From NCBI GenBank assembly GCA_026874595.1, contig CM049317.1, positions 52,409,618 through 52,473,617 of the forward strand: a stretch of 64,000 bases of DNA, written 5' to 3'. A program made the position numbers and the translations under genes. The DNA comes from Sipunculus nudus (lineage: Eukaryota; Annelida; Sipuncula; Golfingiida; Sipunculidae). This document shows positions 10,530-22,740 of the stretch, piece by piece; positions within the stretch are counted from its first letter, which is position 1, and every line of letters begins with the position of its first letter. The notes beneath the pieces are model-generated. The model worked only from the letters and a program-made list of their open reading frames with translations, had not been told where the DNA came from and ran no database searches.

Positions 10530-11170
10530 TGTTACGGAACCTAATAATAACAGATAACGTAATCGTGACGAGCATAAATTTTTGTTACGGTGATAAACAA
10601 AATCTGATTCTGCAACACAAGGCAACGTGAAAGGTCTGGAGTAATGAATTAAGAAATCAGTGTTTTTTTGTTAACAAATAATTATAATTTATTCTTAGAA
10701 CAATCCTAACATTACAATACACTAAATCAATACAGTTACACAGTATTTGAGACATAACGATAATAAAAATGTACATCACTTGATTCCGGATCCTAGGCTT
10801 TGATTTCTGGATACCACAACTTTCACCGCCCAATCTGTATAAAATCTGTTAAAAGTATGTTTAAAGTCCGTAGAATATCTGTAATTATGCAATTATCGGA
10901 GTAGGTCTAAAGACTGACGAGAAAGTCACACCCTTTCGTGCCCGCTGGTATTTTTCTTCCCTCTGGCTCTAAACACAGCCCCTATTTATAGCTTCTTCAC
11001 CCGAAGAACAGGAACTTTCTAGACTACACCGTACGCGCTGTCCTTACACTGGGCGGGTAAGCCAGAGTTCAACAAGTGCGGTTTCCATAGCAACGCACAG
11101 GGCTTGTGCAACGAATCAGAACGCTGGGCAGATATCAAGCCATTCACATAATAAACAGATTCATTTGACA
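10530..11170 (-). repeat. 5' LTR of LTR element copy 1
   Basis: On the minus strand it runs from TGTCAAATGAATCTG to GGTTCCGTAACA, so it has TG...CA ends and is 641 bp long. It contains a TATAAATA box (10983-10990) and an AATAAA signal near 10688-10693, giving the expected U3-R-U5 order. It drives antisense (minus-strand) transcription of the element. Confidence 0.85.
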
Positions 11171-12193
11171 CACCATACATATAATGGATCTATATATTAA
11201 TAGAGTAACGCAATTTGTCTGATTTTCCGTTTTTCCCCTGTTACCACCGTACCGATTGCCGTGATTTTCGATATACATATGCTCCGGGTTTGTCCGAAGA
11301 CATTCCAAAATTCGTACCGGAACATTATCGCCCTAGTTACCCAGACTCGGGCACAAGGTCAACTCAAAAGACAAAATACCTACACGAAATGTCGTCTTTA
11401 AAGAGATCTTATGACGGTAACATTGTACAACCAAGACAACTATGAAAGACTATTTGACTTCAGAACTAACTGCTCGCCCAAGACCGTGCGTAGCACGGGT
11501 AATTGCTAGTTATTACTTAACGACAAAGAACAAGGTGCGTGCGACCGTTAGTTGGACAAAACAAGGCTCCAAGAACTATGCTGCGGTCTGAAAAAGCACG
11601 GTCCATGAATTAGGGATCAAAAGCGCATATTGTTTTTGTACAATAGTTGTCGGTGTCCAGGTGTGTCAGGTGGTGGTTTTTTCCAAGGGCTTTTCCCCGA
11701 CCAGCATTATTTTTAAGGAACGGATCTTGTGTAAATTAACAAAGCTGTATTAACGTCGATTTCTATTTTTACTCTTATTGCTATTATTGTTATTATTATA
11801 TGAGGTGAAAAATCAAGATATTAAATGTAACGGTAGATCAGGATCGAATTTCTCGAAAACATTTTTTAGGGGGTACGTGGCAGGTCGGCTATAAGTAATT
11901 AACAACGATAAGCCATGCAAAAGCCCCAGAGTGGGAGAGCATTCAAGCCGCCAAACAATCCGGGGCATATCAAGACAGCTTTGTACTAACAAAGAATTGC
12001 CAACACAACCTAAATTGTGTATCGTTATGAACAATACCATTTCAATCAGACAGTCTTACCTGATGATTGCAACATGATGGACGAAACTAGGTAGTAGAAA
12101 AAATGTCTGACAAAATTTTATTCCTCTATTTGTATAATTATTAAGCTCAGGTGTCATATAATAGAGCACTCTAGCGGTTGTTTATTGCAGTAA

Positions 12194-12242
<49 letters not shown>

Positions 12243-14090
12243 AGAAAAGAGTAATTATCATTTGTTTGAAAGGCATGATTCATTACTAAGTTGTCCCATG
12301 ACAATTTGAGAAATAACGTCCCCGAGACTGATCTCTTACAATGTATACATTGTTACCTGCAGATGTAAGTGCACAGTAATGAAACTTTATGACAAAATGA
12401 CCAATATTTTTTATGTTTTATAAATTACCATCATACTATCAATTTCTTTGCAGATATTTAGTGATATTTTCCTCAATATAACATGCAATGTCATTATGCA
12501 AAATTATAACATGCGGCACCTCTCTGGCTATGCTCCTAACATCAACTGTTATATGACACGTTCTTGCGTTGGAACACGACTTTGGACGCGACAAGGATCG
12601 AGCTAGTCGGGGACGGCTTTGGCATTGGGTGAGTTCCCCCGCTTATTGTACGTGGTTTCTGATGGCACTGCATTAGACCCTTTATAGAATAATGACAAAC
12701 CCCTCAGAATGTATTGGAAAACATTAAATAACCTCCCTTGAGACAAACTTGGCATCAACCCAGAAACCTTAAGACAACACATGGGCATTTACGAGGAGAG
12801 CCGCAAAGGAGTAGCCAGCCTTCGGCCAGAGGGCTTTTCTACTCAAAACTGACCTCTTCCTGTTAAACGCTGTTGGATAGCCAGGACAACTTAATTCAAC
12901 GGTCAAACTTTACAATAAACATTGGTTACATTTCAAGTTACACTCAGCATACTTAAGAAAATTTGTCACAGAAATCCATTTGCATGCCAAGGGCTTCAAC
13001 CGAAACCTGAGCCTCTTTTACTTTAATATTTTGATACATGACTAATTATGATTTTTATTGTCCATGTGACGATCCTGAAAATCAATGTTAATCGTCGTCA
13101 ACAGGTGTAACTGGTGTCAGATGTTAAGATAATGCGAGGGGGAGATTAGACATTAAACAAAGCAATTTTACAGGCAGACAATTTAAATGCAAAATTAATT
13201 ATACCCGAATCTCCATATATCACGATGACGTTCTTCTTGTGTTTAACGGCAGGCGACTAGCTGGTTTATATAGTCGTCCAGATGAGGTCAATTTACATTG
13301 TGACTGATTGGAAAAATGTGCTGTGTACAGACAGAGATATAGTATGTCTAGTTGTGCTAGTGAGCATTTGTTGTTTATCATGTTTCTTTCAAATTGGTCT
13401 ATTTTTGATACTGTGACCACAGGTTTAAAGTCCGATCAGGGACTTTTTTAATCTTTAGTAATATTTTAATTGAAATCATAAATAAGAAGAGAGAGAAAGG
13501 TAAAGTTTGAATGTCGTCGTCCATCCTGTTACAGGGCGCTGTCCAACGATAAACTGCGGTACTTTTCGTTAAATAACAGTTCGTTTTCCACCCCCACATT
13601 ACAAAAAAATCATGGTCCGTGTTTGTTTAAAGGGGAAAATCGAGAAGAATACAGACAAAAGTGCCCCCCCCCCTTCTTCAAATAGGAACCCAACTATAAT
13701 CCCCTCAGGGTCGGCTCCCTTCGTAAAACAGAGTTAAAAGATATTCCTTCCCAGAATATCATAATACTCCTTCAGTATAATATAATTTCCCCCGCCTGAA
13801 TAGCATAAATCTCCCACCAAGAATAACAAAACCCCCACAAAAAAAAATTATATAATAATTTTCTTTGCTCCCTTTACATTAAAAGGACTACTTATATATA
13901 TATATATAGTTTTGTTAAAAAAAGTAATGTTTGCTTATATATGAACACTACTTTTTCATGATTTGAATCTTATTTAAATCACCTACATTAATAATCATTC
14001 AACAACCGACTATAAGCTAGCATATTTGATATTTCACGGCAGCAATTGATGCATAACAAACCATATTTATTCCAATTTGATATGTATAAC
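11171..14090. other. Unassigned DNA
   Basis: No confident gene. A (TA)n tract lies at about 12199-12241 and a poly-C run near 13664. Open frames at 11215-11445 (plus) and 11813-12040 (minus) encode unremarkable peptides without recognised domains. No splice-linked partners are seen. Confidence 0.4.
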
Positions 14091-14097
14091 TGACAGT

Positions 14098-14200
14098 TTA
14101 TTCAGGTGGGTCCGGAACATGGTCCGGACTTGGGTACGTCGTGAAAGAATATTCACAAAATGTACAGTCACTTATACACTTGAACCGGGTTTATGGGTGG
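14098..14200 (+). repeat. Dispersed repeat family D, copy 2
   Basis: Contains TTCAGGTGGGTCCGGAACATGG, then GAATATTCACAAAATGTACAGTCA. The last part closely matches GGAATATTCACAATTGTACAGTCA in the copy at 22.5 kb. Confidence 0.45.
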
Positions 14201-15249
14201 AATAGATAAATTATAGCATTTTTAGCACGGGTTTGGGAGCATCTCACCATAGGAACCCAACATGGCGGTGGCTTGCATTCCTTAAAATGCAGAAGGCTAG
14301 TTGAATATGTAAACATCAACTGTTATCAACTTTGCAACTTTTCGTTTTATCACTCACTCCAATAAATTCAGAGCAATGTACAGATCACTATAAAAAATAA
14401 GATTTTCGCTCCCGCATACATGATCTGAAGCTAAGCCTGTTTTTTCGTCATTCAGTGTATATCCTGTTTAAAATTCCCTTAAAGTGTGTGGATTTTTATT
14501 TTGGCCATTGTAAAAGATAATGCCCAGATATACAGAGCATCCCCAGGATACATCTGAGGATAACCTCGAAACCGCTCATGGGGGCTGCCATTTTGCCCTT
14601 ACTCTAAAACCCAGATGTCACAGGTCGCATGTCAACAGTTTCGGTATACATCTGTTACTAACAATAAGTACAGGAATCTTTTTCTTGTTGTTCTGCTACC
14701 GCCAGATCTAAAACGCAACTATTTCTCCTATGGAATCTTAGATCATATCTTAATGGATATTTGTATGGGACTGAGAACCTTTGGTATTAATATTGCTAAT
14801 TTCTTGCCCCAAACCTTGCATAAAAACAAATACACAAAAATAGAATGGGAAACTTCCATTTATTCATTTATGATTTAAAATGGGTTAAACATTGTATTGT
14901 TCATGTGAACCATTAAAAATGTCGCACACTTTTATTTCTTGCTGGAATTAGTTGCTTTTTAAAACATGATATTATGTCTCCATTTGTAAATAAAAAAAAT
15001 TATAAGAAATTTTTTTAACTTGTTTTCGGGGTTGACCTGATTTGCCGTCAAATTAAGGGAAGGATTTTGCCCTTGTCATGTTGATGTGAACACAATTTCA
15101 GAGACAGAAGGAATACTAACTCCAATTCTAGATATACTCCCATGTTGCACTGTAAACTGTTGATGATACACTCTGTGAGAGATTGAAAGGCAGTCCTACA
15201 GACAAAGTTAATATGACTATGTTTGTGGTCAGAGAAGTCTTCTTCTGCT
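14201..15249. other. Unassigned AT-rich DNA
   Basis: No gene or repeat recognised. Short overlapping open frames at 14520-14878 lack any domain. Confidence 0.4.
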
Positions 15250-15460
15250 GTGATTATATGTCCTAATGTGCATGCGGAGAATTGCCTCAGGTCTCTTCAT
15301 GCCATTTTTGACAAAGTTTCTCCACACTAAGCTGTCAGCTGCAGCGTCCTCCAGATCTTACGTTCCTTTTTGTAGGTATCCTTGTAGCGAAAGTTTGAGC
15401 GACGACTTGGCCTAATGCCGATTTCAAGTACGACCATCTCCCATCCGTCTTACGTTGTCT
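15250..15460 (-). pseudogene. Possible LINE 3' coding remnant
   Basis: The minus strand encodes FRYKDTYKKERKIWRTLQLTA and, after a stop, CGETLSKMA. This resembles the post-RT tail of some LINE proteins (RYKDTxK...DRxxWR). No catalytic motif is present. The assignment rests on this short similarity from memory of the family pattern. Confidence 0.35.
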
Positions 15461-16099
15461 AGATAGTTTTGCCGTTTTCAGGTAGCACATTGGAGATGGC
15501 TGTTGATTTGGACTGAAGGGGAACGTCTGTATTGTTTATCTTGTCTTCCCATTGTATTCCAATATTCTGCGGAGAAATCGCATATGGAAAACAATTAGCC
15601 TTGTCATTTGGTGTGTGCAAGTGGCTTAGGTTTCTCTGACGCAACGGCGGGTGCTGAGAACACAAGCTTATTACACCGTAATCTTTGTCCTCGGTGTCAC
15701 TTTCCAGTTTCCACATTGTCACTATCCCAACACGTTTAGCCAGCTTGGGCATCACGATGGATCCAGATTCATGCGGTGAGTTTTGTGCCGAGTGACACAG
15801 TAGAATATATAAGGATCCAGTTACTTAAAAAAAATCCACCACAGGTTACATTTTGATGGTACCTGATGCGGGTGCTGTTGGTCTTGAGTCATGACCTATG
15901 TCATGATGTTATATTGAGATATGCTGACAGACAAGTCAAACTGTCTGCAAGCATAGGCAAACCGGGCAATGAGTCGTTATAGGTATTGTTCAGTAAGGAT
16001 GAACACCCTGTGTTAAGGACATGAAGCCAAGATAAGGAGGTTCGAAAATCTTTTAGGACTCGTTGGTCTCTGCGTCTATGCATGTCTGTATGGAATGAA
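15461..16099. other. Unassigned DNA
   Basis: A minus-strand open frame at 15459-15755 (98 residues) shows no domain. Nothing else is recognised. Confidence 0.4.
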
Positions 16100-16479
16100 A
16101 GTCCAGCTGTTACGAGAAGAATTGTGCAAAATGTGAAAGAAGCATGAAATTTGGCATAATAGTTGGCCAGACCATGCTCAATATTTTCAAATATAGGGCT
16201 AAGCGGAATTCACCTCATGTTGGTCAAAATCCAAGATGGCGGCCAAGATGGCCGCCGGATTATAAAATATCAATACATTCGGTTATATTTGTCCTAGAAT
16301 GTTTTCCAAGTGCACTATTCCTATGTTTTCGGGGTCGATAAATTCATTTATAATGGTTTAAAGTCTGTAAAATGACTATGTGAATGAATCCTGGTTTTGT
16401 TCATATTGATATTGTCCTAAATTTGCTTTCGATTACTAGCACATGTACAGCAAACATTATTTGTTTGTTTTGCACAGTT

Positions 16480-16890
16480 GTCGCATACATTGTGATTGTA
16501 TTCAAATGAAAGTGTCCTTTGATGGCTAAGGTTTGTCTGCTTTTTCATGCATTTGGATGTTTGAATTGTAGTTTTTTTTTTGCAATATTCTTCCTTTGAA
16601 TTTTCCTTTTTTGCATGCTTACAAATGTAATTGCTTTGAAGAGGTGATGGTTGCAAAAAACTTATCTGTCGAAATCTGCAATAAAATTGGTATTGAACTT
16701 AATATGTCCGTAAACACTCACATTAGAATGTTTTAAACCTATATACATGTAATTAGATTTTACGATCAGGTTTCATGTAAACCTGTTAGTGCAATCGGGA
16801 AATATTAAATGTATAAATCCAACTGTGCTGACATTTATATATATATATACATGTATATATATATATAAACATATATATATATATATATAT

Positions 16891-16939
<49 letters not shown>

Positions 16940-17740
16940 TTTTAGGTATTTGAGCCCTATGTCTGTTTCTATGTAATGTTATGGACAATCTCGTGGTAAA
17001 ACGTTCGGCTATCTCCCCTGGCGTTCCGTTTTTAATCAACATCGTACCTATTAGTGGGTTGTAATGGCCCGTCGAAAGTTGGTGAATTCCTCCTTGTCCT
17101 TCGATTTCCTCCACCCCTGTATATATACTACCAAACGCCACCATCCGAGCCATGGAGAGTGGCTTGTAAGAGTAATTATAACTAACTGTCCATATAAACT
17201 TTATATCATGATAAAATAAATTAGACCATCCATATCATATAGAGTTTATCTTGCTTCTAACTTTTTATCAGACTGATTGCGTGCGTGGCAGGATATAGAC
17301 CTATGTAAGAAGCTCACACCTGTCAGCTGTATGGATTCTGCCTTGTGTACCTACTGAAATTGTACGTGCTGAAAGCCTCTTTCTCATCAGCACACCCAAC
17401 GGTTAAATTTGATATTTTTTTTTAATTCTGCACTTTTAAATGAAAGTCTCATTTGCTGGGGTAGGTTTTATTATATTAATATTTCATATCTGATTTCCTC
17501 TGTTTGATATCCTATTATCTGCATGCTAACGAATGTATTAACTGCTTTGCAGAGGTGAGAGATGAAAAAAACTTAGATATCCTGTCTCGTATCAAAGTGG
17601 GAGCTTGATATATCCGTGAAGAATAATTAGGAATTTTAAAAATCTATAAACATGACATTAAATTTTACCATCAACTTAACATTCAAATTTTTATTAGTGC
17701 AATTAAGAAATATTAAAAAGTTCAGCTAAAATTAAATTTA
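16480..17740 (+). repeat. Internal direct duplication within the inverted-repeat element
   Basis: Blocks at 16480-16830 and 17430-17740 share AAATGAAAGT, TTTGCATGCTTACAAATGTA / CTGCATGCTAACGAATGTA, GCTTTG(A/C)AGAGGTGA, AAAAAACTTA and TTAGTGCAAT...GAAATATTAAA in the same order. They are moderately diverged, so the duplication is old. Confidence 0.6.
16978..17205 (+). mobile_element. tRNA-derived SINE, family B, copy 2
   Basis: Shares GTGGTAAAACGTTCGGC at the head and CGCCACCATCCGAGCCATGG near the end with the copy at 8.2 kb. The B box is degenerate. It directly follows a (TA)n tract. Confidence 0.55.
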
Positions 17741-18924
17741 CATGTACTAGTTACCTGTATTGAACATCATGTCTGTTTCAAAGGAAAGACTTTTATTTAT
17801 AATTTATTTAGACTACATGCGTGCATGACAAGATACGCGCTTATGTATAACGTCACACCTGTTTGCTGTATAGATTCTAAGCTTCTTTTGCCATGAAGTG
17901 ATGGCTTTCAGACTGTATGTTGGCTTGAAATCAGAATCAACACACATTTAGAGGTGCGCGACATGTTGCTTTATGCTGCCTTTGTAATATGGTGATAAAT
18001 GCATGAAATAAACAATACTCATGTAGATACCTTTTGCAGATTACTATTTTTTATATGGTGATGATGCAGACTTTAGACTGTATGTTCGATTGAAAGAATC
18101 AACACGTGTCAGTAAAATATCACTGTCCTTTGTTGTGATGTTTTTTTGGTGATATAGCACTAGTTCCTTGCCAACGAGTTGCCATTAAAATTCTCTTTGC
18201 ATAATGTATTTATGTCACCAAAATACTTTCACTTGCTGACATTATGCACATTTGTAGATTCATGTAGTACCTGCATGTATTGTTAGAAATATTCACTACA
18301 TGTATAAGTCGGTGCTGCTACTGCTAGGTTTAAGCTAGCTGATCTTTCATGGATGGATGCTTAAAAAATGGAAAAACAAGGCGGAAGATATAGAGAGTCG
18401 AATTCACAAAACAAGGTTAAAAAAATATAATGCACCCTTAGGTTCCAGACATGCATTTTATCTTCAAATTGATTACCTCAAAATTCAGTGCAAAGTTTAC
18501 TTTGAGTTTTATCGACTTGTTTGGTGATTTTTTGTGCTTTCAGCTTCTGAGATCTGGCACCCCAGTACAGTTACACTTTCCCTTTGTCAGTTTTATGTCC
18601 AATAGCAGAATGCTTGGAAAACTTGTATTTCATACCATTTGCTTCATTAAGTGAACCAACATTTTTGAGAATACACTACTTCTGAATATTATTACTGAAC
18701 AGAACAGTTTATTACAACATTCTTTGTAATATTGCCAGCAGTTTTTTATTACCTGTGCCTGAATATTTTCTTTTAGATTTGGCAGGCCAACGGCGTTTTT
18801 CCTCTGGTAAATCACCCACAACTCCAACTTACTGTCGATTGTTATTATCTTATGTGCAAGGTTCAGTTTCGATCTACAATTTTGCATCTTGTGCACTTGA
18901 AGATAAAATATGTACTGAGTCTTC

Positions 18925-19145
18925 AACATGGATTGTACAGCTAGTTATAATAAAAACTACAAGGCACTTTCCATGGGTCGGATGGCAAAGTAGTGGACGG
19001 AATCAGAGGACAAGAAGAAAACAACAGACTCTGTACGGACCACTACAACCCGCTCTCATAGCAACATCAGGGATACAAACTTGGTCGCAAGTGAAGAGAG
19101 CCGAGCGTTTTACCAATCGACTGTCCCTTTCATTACATTGAAAGA
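18925..19145 (-). mobile_element. tRNA-derived SINE, family B, copy 3
   Basis: On the minus strand the head reads GGTAAAACGCTCGGCTC and the tail holds the CCATCCGACCCATGG and AACTAGCTGTACAATCCATG blocks of this family. The B box is weak. Confidence 0.5.
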
Positions 19146-19795
19146 GACAGTGTTTAAATACTCAAAATTAACAAATATATTAAAATTCAGCAAGGTAATA
19201 CGTTTTACCGTTAGATGTGCTGTTAAAAGGGCAATTTTAGTACAATTTCAATACCAACAAAATCAGACTTCATTCACACACTCATGATACAGACCTCAAC
19301 CCCTTATACATGAATTTCTCGACCCCAATAACATAAAAACAGTGCACTAGGTCAAATATAACCGGCTGTATTGGTATTTTATATTTCGGTGGCCATCTTG
19401 GCCGCCATCTTGGATTTTCATTTTTTTGCACAATTATTCTCAATATGCAGCTTTACCGCTAAACTGATGGGAATATCACCAAATTCTTGATAAAACCCCA
19501 GCTAAAGAGTATCTGAAGAGGTTTGAAACCTCAAAAATTGAATTTCTCAGCCCCAAAAAACATAACATTAGAGTATTTGCAATGTTTTCTGGGGACATTA
19601 TAACTCAAGTTACTGACAGTTTCTAATCTGGCGGCCATCTTGGTCGCCATCTTGGATTTTGGCAAAGATAATTTTTTTTCAGCTTGGCCCTATATCTGAA
19701 ATTCATCAATAAGCTCCAAAGAATACTTTTGCCAATTTTCATGCTTCTTTCATTTTTTGCACAATTCCTCCAAATATGGGAGCTTAACCGCTGGA

Positions 19796-21017
19796 CTATG
19801 ACTCATTGGTGATGAGTAGGGTTCGTAGGGTCCGGATAGATCTGATGCTGAGTAGGGTACGGATTTATCCCGTTTCCAAGCACGTGAAGCTAATTGAGAA
19901 CAACCCATGCGGACACCTGGCAAACTATTTCTCATACCTTGTGTGCACCCATGAAACGTTTGCCTGTCTTTTTCGTTAAATAAAGTGCTGGTGATGCAAA
20001 AGTATCTGGCACGTCTGCGCTTGGGGAGTCCTTGGTCTTTCAAATTCACCTAGACGTCCGGTGCTTTTTGCTCCGATGCTAAGAGCCGACCCTGGCGTTG
20101 AATTCATCCATCCGGAAGATGTTCTCAGTTTGAGGAGGCCGGGCAACTGGTTCATTAAGCTGGTTGTATATCTGGTCTTTGGCATCATGGCTGGAAGTAA
20201 GTGTTCGTTCATATGATGTGATGAATTGGTTATTGGATCATTAGATGGAGGTTCAGCACCCATTCTGTGGCCTTTGTTGGTTGCTCGGTCATTGGAAAAC
20301 AAAGACATGCCGTAGATCATCAGTAAGGCCATCCGTACATTCGAGTTTCCTGTGTGAGATGCTGGAGACTTTTTCCTGTTGCCAGTGTTGTTTGGTACAC
20401 TAATGTACAATCTGCATGTCTAGCATAAGCGCAATAAAGGCATTAAATTCAAACAGGCTGGCAATTTGTTGCAGATCAAGACATTGCTGGCTGGGAGGGG
20501 GGGGGGGGGGTGTCCAATTTAAGGCAGGCAATAGTTGATTAGTGGAGTGTGACGATTCTTGCCATCGGATAAAACACATGGCCTCCTCGTCGTCAATCTA
20601 GATCAGACTTACACCCCGTTACTGCTGTCTCCCATGCTGTTTCTTTGCTGTGGGTGTCCTCTTCATGGCACCAATAGCTTGGGCAGACGGGTGGTATGGA
20701 GACTTTGGGTTGCCCATGTATCAAATTCCTCTCGCTAGTGGACGTCAGAGGAAAGCCGACTGATAAAGTCTGCAACCAGATTGGCTGCCTGAGGTACCGG
20801 AGAGACATCTGCTGTATATATCTTTCCGCTGACGGAGTTCCAGTCCGTATTCTCTGTAAAGCCTGCGTCACATATCAAAAACGGAGTCCGTCCGACATCT
20901 CTACGTGCTGAAAAGGGCATTTTCGGCAGGAATACGGCCGGTGTTTGCTCGATCACTGCGGACTCCACCGCGATGTTTAGGGGTCGGCCGACGATCGCAG
21001 GGCACCGAAACTCGTTC
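19796..21017. other. GC-richer unassigned DNA
   Basis: This stretch is GC-richer than its neighbours and holds open frames on both strands (for example 20410-19976 and 21037-20735, minus). None shows a domain I recognise, and the plus strand gives equally protein-like short blocks, so no gene is called. A poly-G run lies at about 20497-20510. Confidence 0.35.
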
Positions 21018-21869
21018 TTAACACCCCCGTCACACAAGAAGGCGATCTAGCTGCGATCACCGAATTGGGAAAAGTCGCCGTAGAGCGAAGCCAGAGTGGC
21101 CTTAAGTTTTCAGGAGCTTCGTAGGAGCGAGATAGTGTTGCCTTGGGTCGTCATATGGTCACCATGAACGCCATGAGTGGCGACCAGTTTTGAACATGGA
21201 CAAAATTTCCGCCGCGGGGTCGCCGTGGATTAAAAGCGCAGTCAGATCGGAATTCAATCGCAATCAGTGTCCCAGCAGCGCATAACCAGCTTCCTGACAG
21301 CGCAGGTCGACCGCCAGTAAACATGGTGGCATCGGTCTATCCGTTTCGCTCCTGCTGCCTCCTTTTGGCCACTGCCAGCTGTTCGTGGAGCAGCATGATC
21401 TGTTGACCTTGCAGACAGGCCAGTTGTAGCATGTAGTTTTTGTCCATGCTGACATGTGTGGCTTCAATAAACTTTCTTACACCGGTCATGTTATGTGTAC
21501 TATCCAACAATGGGAACCATGGCAACCCACGCGCGCAGTTGCTTCGTCTTGATCGCAGACGGATCGGGGACCGGTTGCTGCGGGATGATCATGATCGCAG
21601 CCCTGTCGTGGACTGAGCTCTTCAGTGGGTAGTAGGGACCACGTGCGGACGTAAGGGGAACGCAGTTTGGTCATAAACGACGGTGTAGCAGCGCTATACA
21701 ACGTGGCAGGAACGTCATAAAACGGCCGAAAATTACAATTGTACACGTCATGCAAGCCTCTTGACAGCGGCATACCCGTCACACATTGACGGTTTTTCCC
21801 ATGTTCATGGCGACCTGCTAGGTCGCCATGGTCGCCGTTAGGTCTGCTTCTCGTGTGACGGGGGCTTTA
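21018..21869. mobile_element. Small PIF/Harbinger-like inverted-repeat element
   Basis: The ends ACACCCCCGTCACACAAGAAG (from 21021) and the inverted AGCCCCCGTCACACGAGAAG (ending 21866) are near-identical and flanked by TTA on both sides (21018-21020, 21867-21869). A three-base TWA duplication is typical of PIF/Harbinger elements. A minus-strand frame at 21525-21337 gives a basic, Gln/Leu-rich tail (LHEQLAVAKRRQQERNG) that could be a remnant of the Myb-like accessory protein of such elements. No DDE transposase is visible. Confidence 0.45.
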
Positions 21870-22239
21870 CTCAGCGATTTTCAGATGGCGATTTTTGAGG
21901 TCTCAGAGCTCGTAAACAGGTCGCCCGTAGATCGCTCGGAAGCGGCCAACATGCGATGGATGTACGGGCAGCAATCCGGCGTTTTAGACGCATTTTTGCT
22001 TTACAGTTCGGACAGAGTTAGACAAAGCTGAGCGGCCTTTAAAAGTTTGTCACATCCTTTTTCTTAAGTCTGACAGAGTGAAGAGCACTGAACAGTTTCT
22101 AGATGCCTCCAAAGAAGAATAAGTGAACAAAGGAACCATTTCATAAGACGAAGGTGGCACGAGAGCCTGAGTCCACTTCATCGGAGCATGAACTGGAAGC
22201 TGAGTTGACAGGAGGAGCCCGGCAGGGGACCGAAGTAGT

Positions 22240-22360
22240 TGCCCGACGACAGCCTGATCCAGCGACTTCAGGCGACTACAGGCGACCATACAGGCGACCT
22301 TGAGGCGACAGCCTGGTCGCGTGTAGTCGCCTGTAGAGTCGCCTAAGTGGGACAGTCCCA
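22240..22360. repeat. GGCGAC-rich inverted repeat cluster
   Basis: Several AGGCGAC motifs in one orientation (22265-22310) are followed by GTCGCCT in the other (22316-22346), so the block can fold. It resembles an end of an inverted-repeat transposon, but no partner end is identified. Confidence 0.4.
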
Positions 22361-22429
22361 TTACGCACTCATCTTCCTTTTCGCAAGGTTCAAGCTAACC
22401 ACCTTTGACGTATTAATAGGCCAATCGAT

Positions 22430-22740
22430 ACACCTTCGCCAGGAGGGTATGTGTTCACCCCCGTTTGTATTATAAGTGTATGTTTGTGGGATCCCATGAA
22501 ATTTCAATTAGAACGGACTAATAAAGAATCAATTAGATTTTGGTGGTAATCCGCTTCATGATCCTGGTCCAGAAAGGACTTCCCGGAATATTCACAATTG
22601 TACAGTCATCTATGCATGAATTAACCTGGCTAATGGGCCGAAAAAATAAATGCAAACAGGGTTGGGGAACTTCTGCACGAATTAACCTTGGAATATGGAA
22701 TGCAAACACATTTGGGAGATCATCCCACAATAAGTAATCT
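22430..22740 (+). repeat. Dispersed repeat family D, copy 3
   Basis: The longest copy: CGCCAGGAGGGTATGTGTTC, GATTTTGGTGGTAATCCG, GATCCTGGTCCAGAAAGG and GGAATATTCACAATTGTACA in order. It matches the 62.3-kb copy and, inverted, the 23.95-24.19-kb copy. No coding content; class unknown. Confidence 0.6.

Larger units (their letters stand above)
4950..11170 (-). mobile_element. LTR retrotransposon, gypsy-type with integrase before RT (copy 1)
   Basis: A decayed minus-strand element. From high to low coordinate it has: 5' LTR (11170-10530), primer-binding site, gag, an aspartic protease motif, integrase, reverse transcriptase, RNase H, polypurine tract and a truncated 3' LTR. All enzyme domains look gypsy-type: YIDD reverse transcriptase and an integrase ending in a GPY motif. 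The integrase lies upstream of the RT, however, which is the copia-like order known from Gmr1-like elements. Relative to the copy at 28.3-34.5 kb it lost several hundred bases in gag near 10.31 kb and gained about 750 bp near 8.11-8.87 kb, including a SINE. Frameshifts and stops occur throughout, so it is inactive. Confidence 0.85.
16100..19795. mobile_element. Large inverted-repeat element with GGCCGCCATCTTGG-type ends
   Basis: The left end (about 16100-16345) and right end (about 19300-19795) are inverted copies. Both read AGTCCAGC(T/G)GTTA, then AATTGTGCAAAA, GAAAGAAGCATGAAA, CCAAGATGGCG and a GGGGTCGA(T/G)AAATTC block. The right end is itself tandemly duplicated (19300-19500 and 19500-19795). 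The interior is non-coding, holds two family-B SINEs and a long (TA)n tract (16837-16937), and has an internal direct duplication (16480-16830 against 17430-17740). No transposase is seen, so it is non-autonomous or an accidental pair of copies. Exact target duplication is not resolved. Confidence 0.6.

Noticed and set aside
5000-11000. Host gene with retroviral-like domains
   Set aside because: Flanking LTRs, polypurine tract, primer-binding site and multiple stops show it is a decayed retrotransposon.
11215-11445. 76-residue plus-strand frame beside the 5' LTR
   Set aside because: Reads like protein in places but has no recognisable domain, start context or splice partner.
16893-17153. 86-residue minus-strand frame ending in an Ile/Tyr repeat
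   Set aside because: Made of a SINE plus a TA microsatellite.
19976-20410. 144-residue minus-strand open frame
   Set aside because: No domain, and the opposite strand gives equally protein-like blocks. Composition alone in a GC-richer stretch is not enough.
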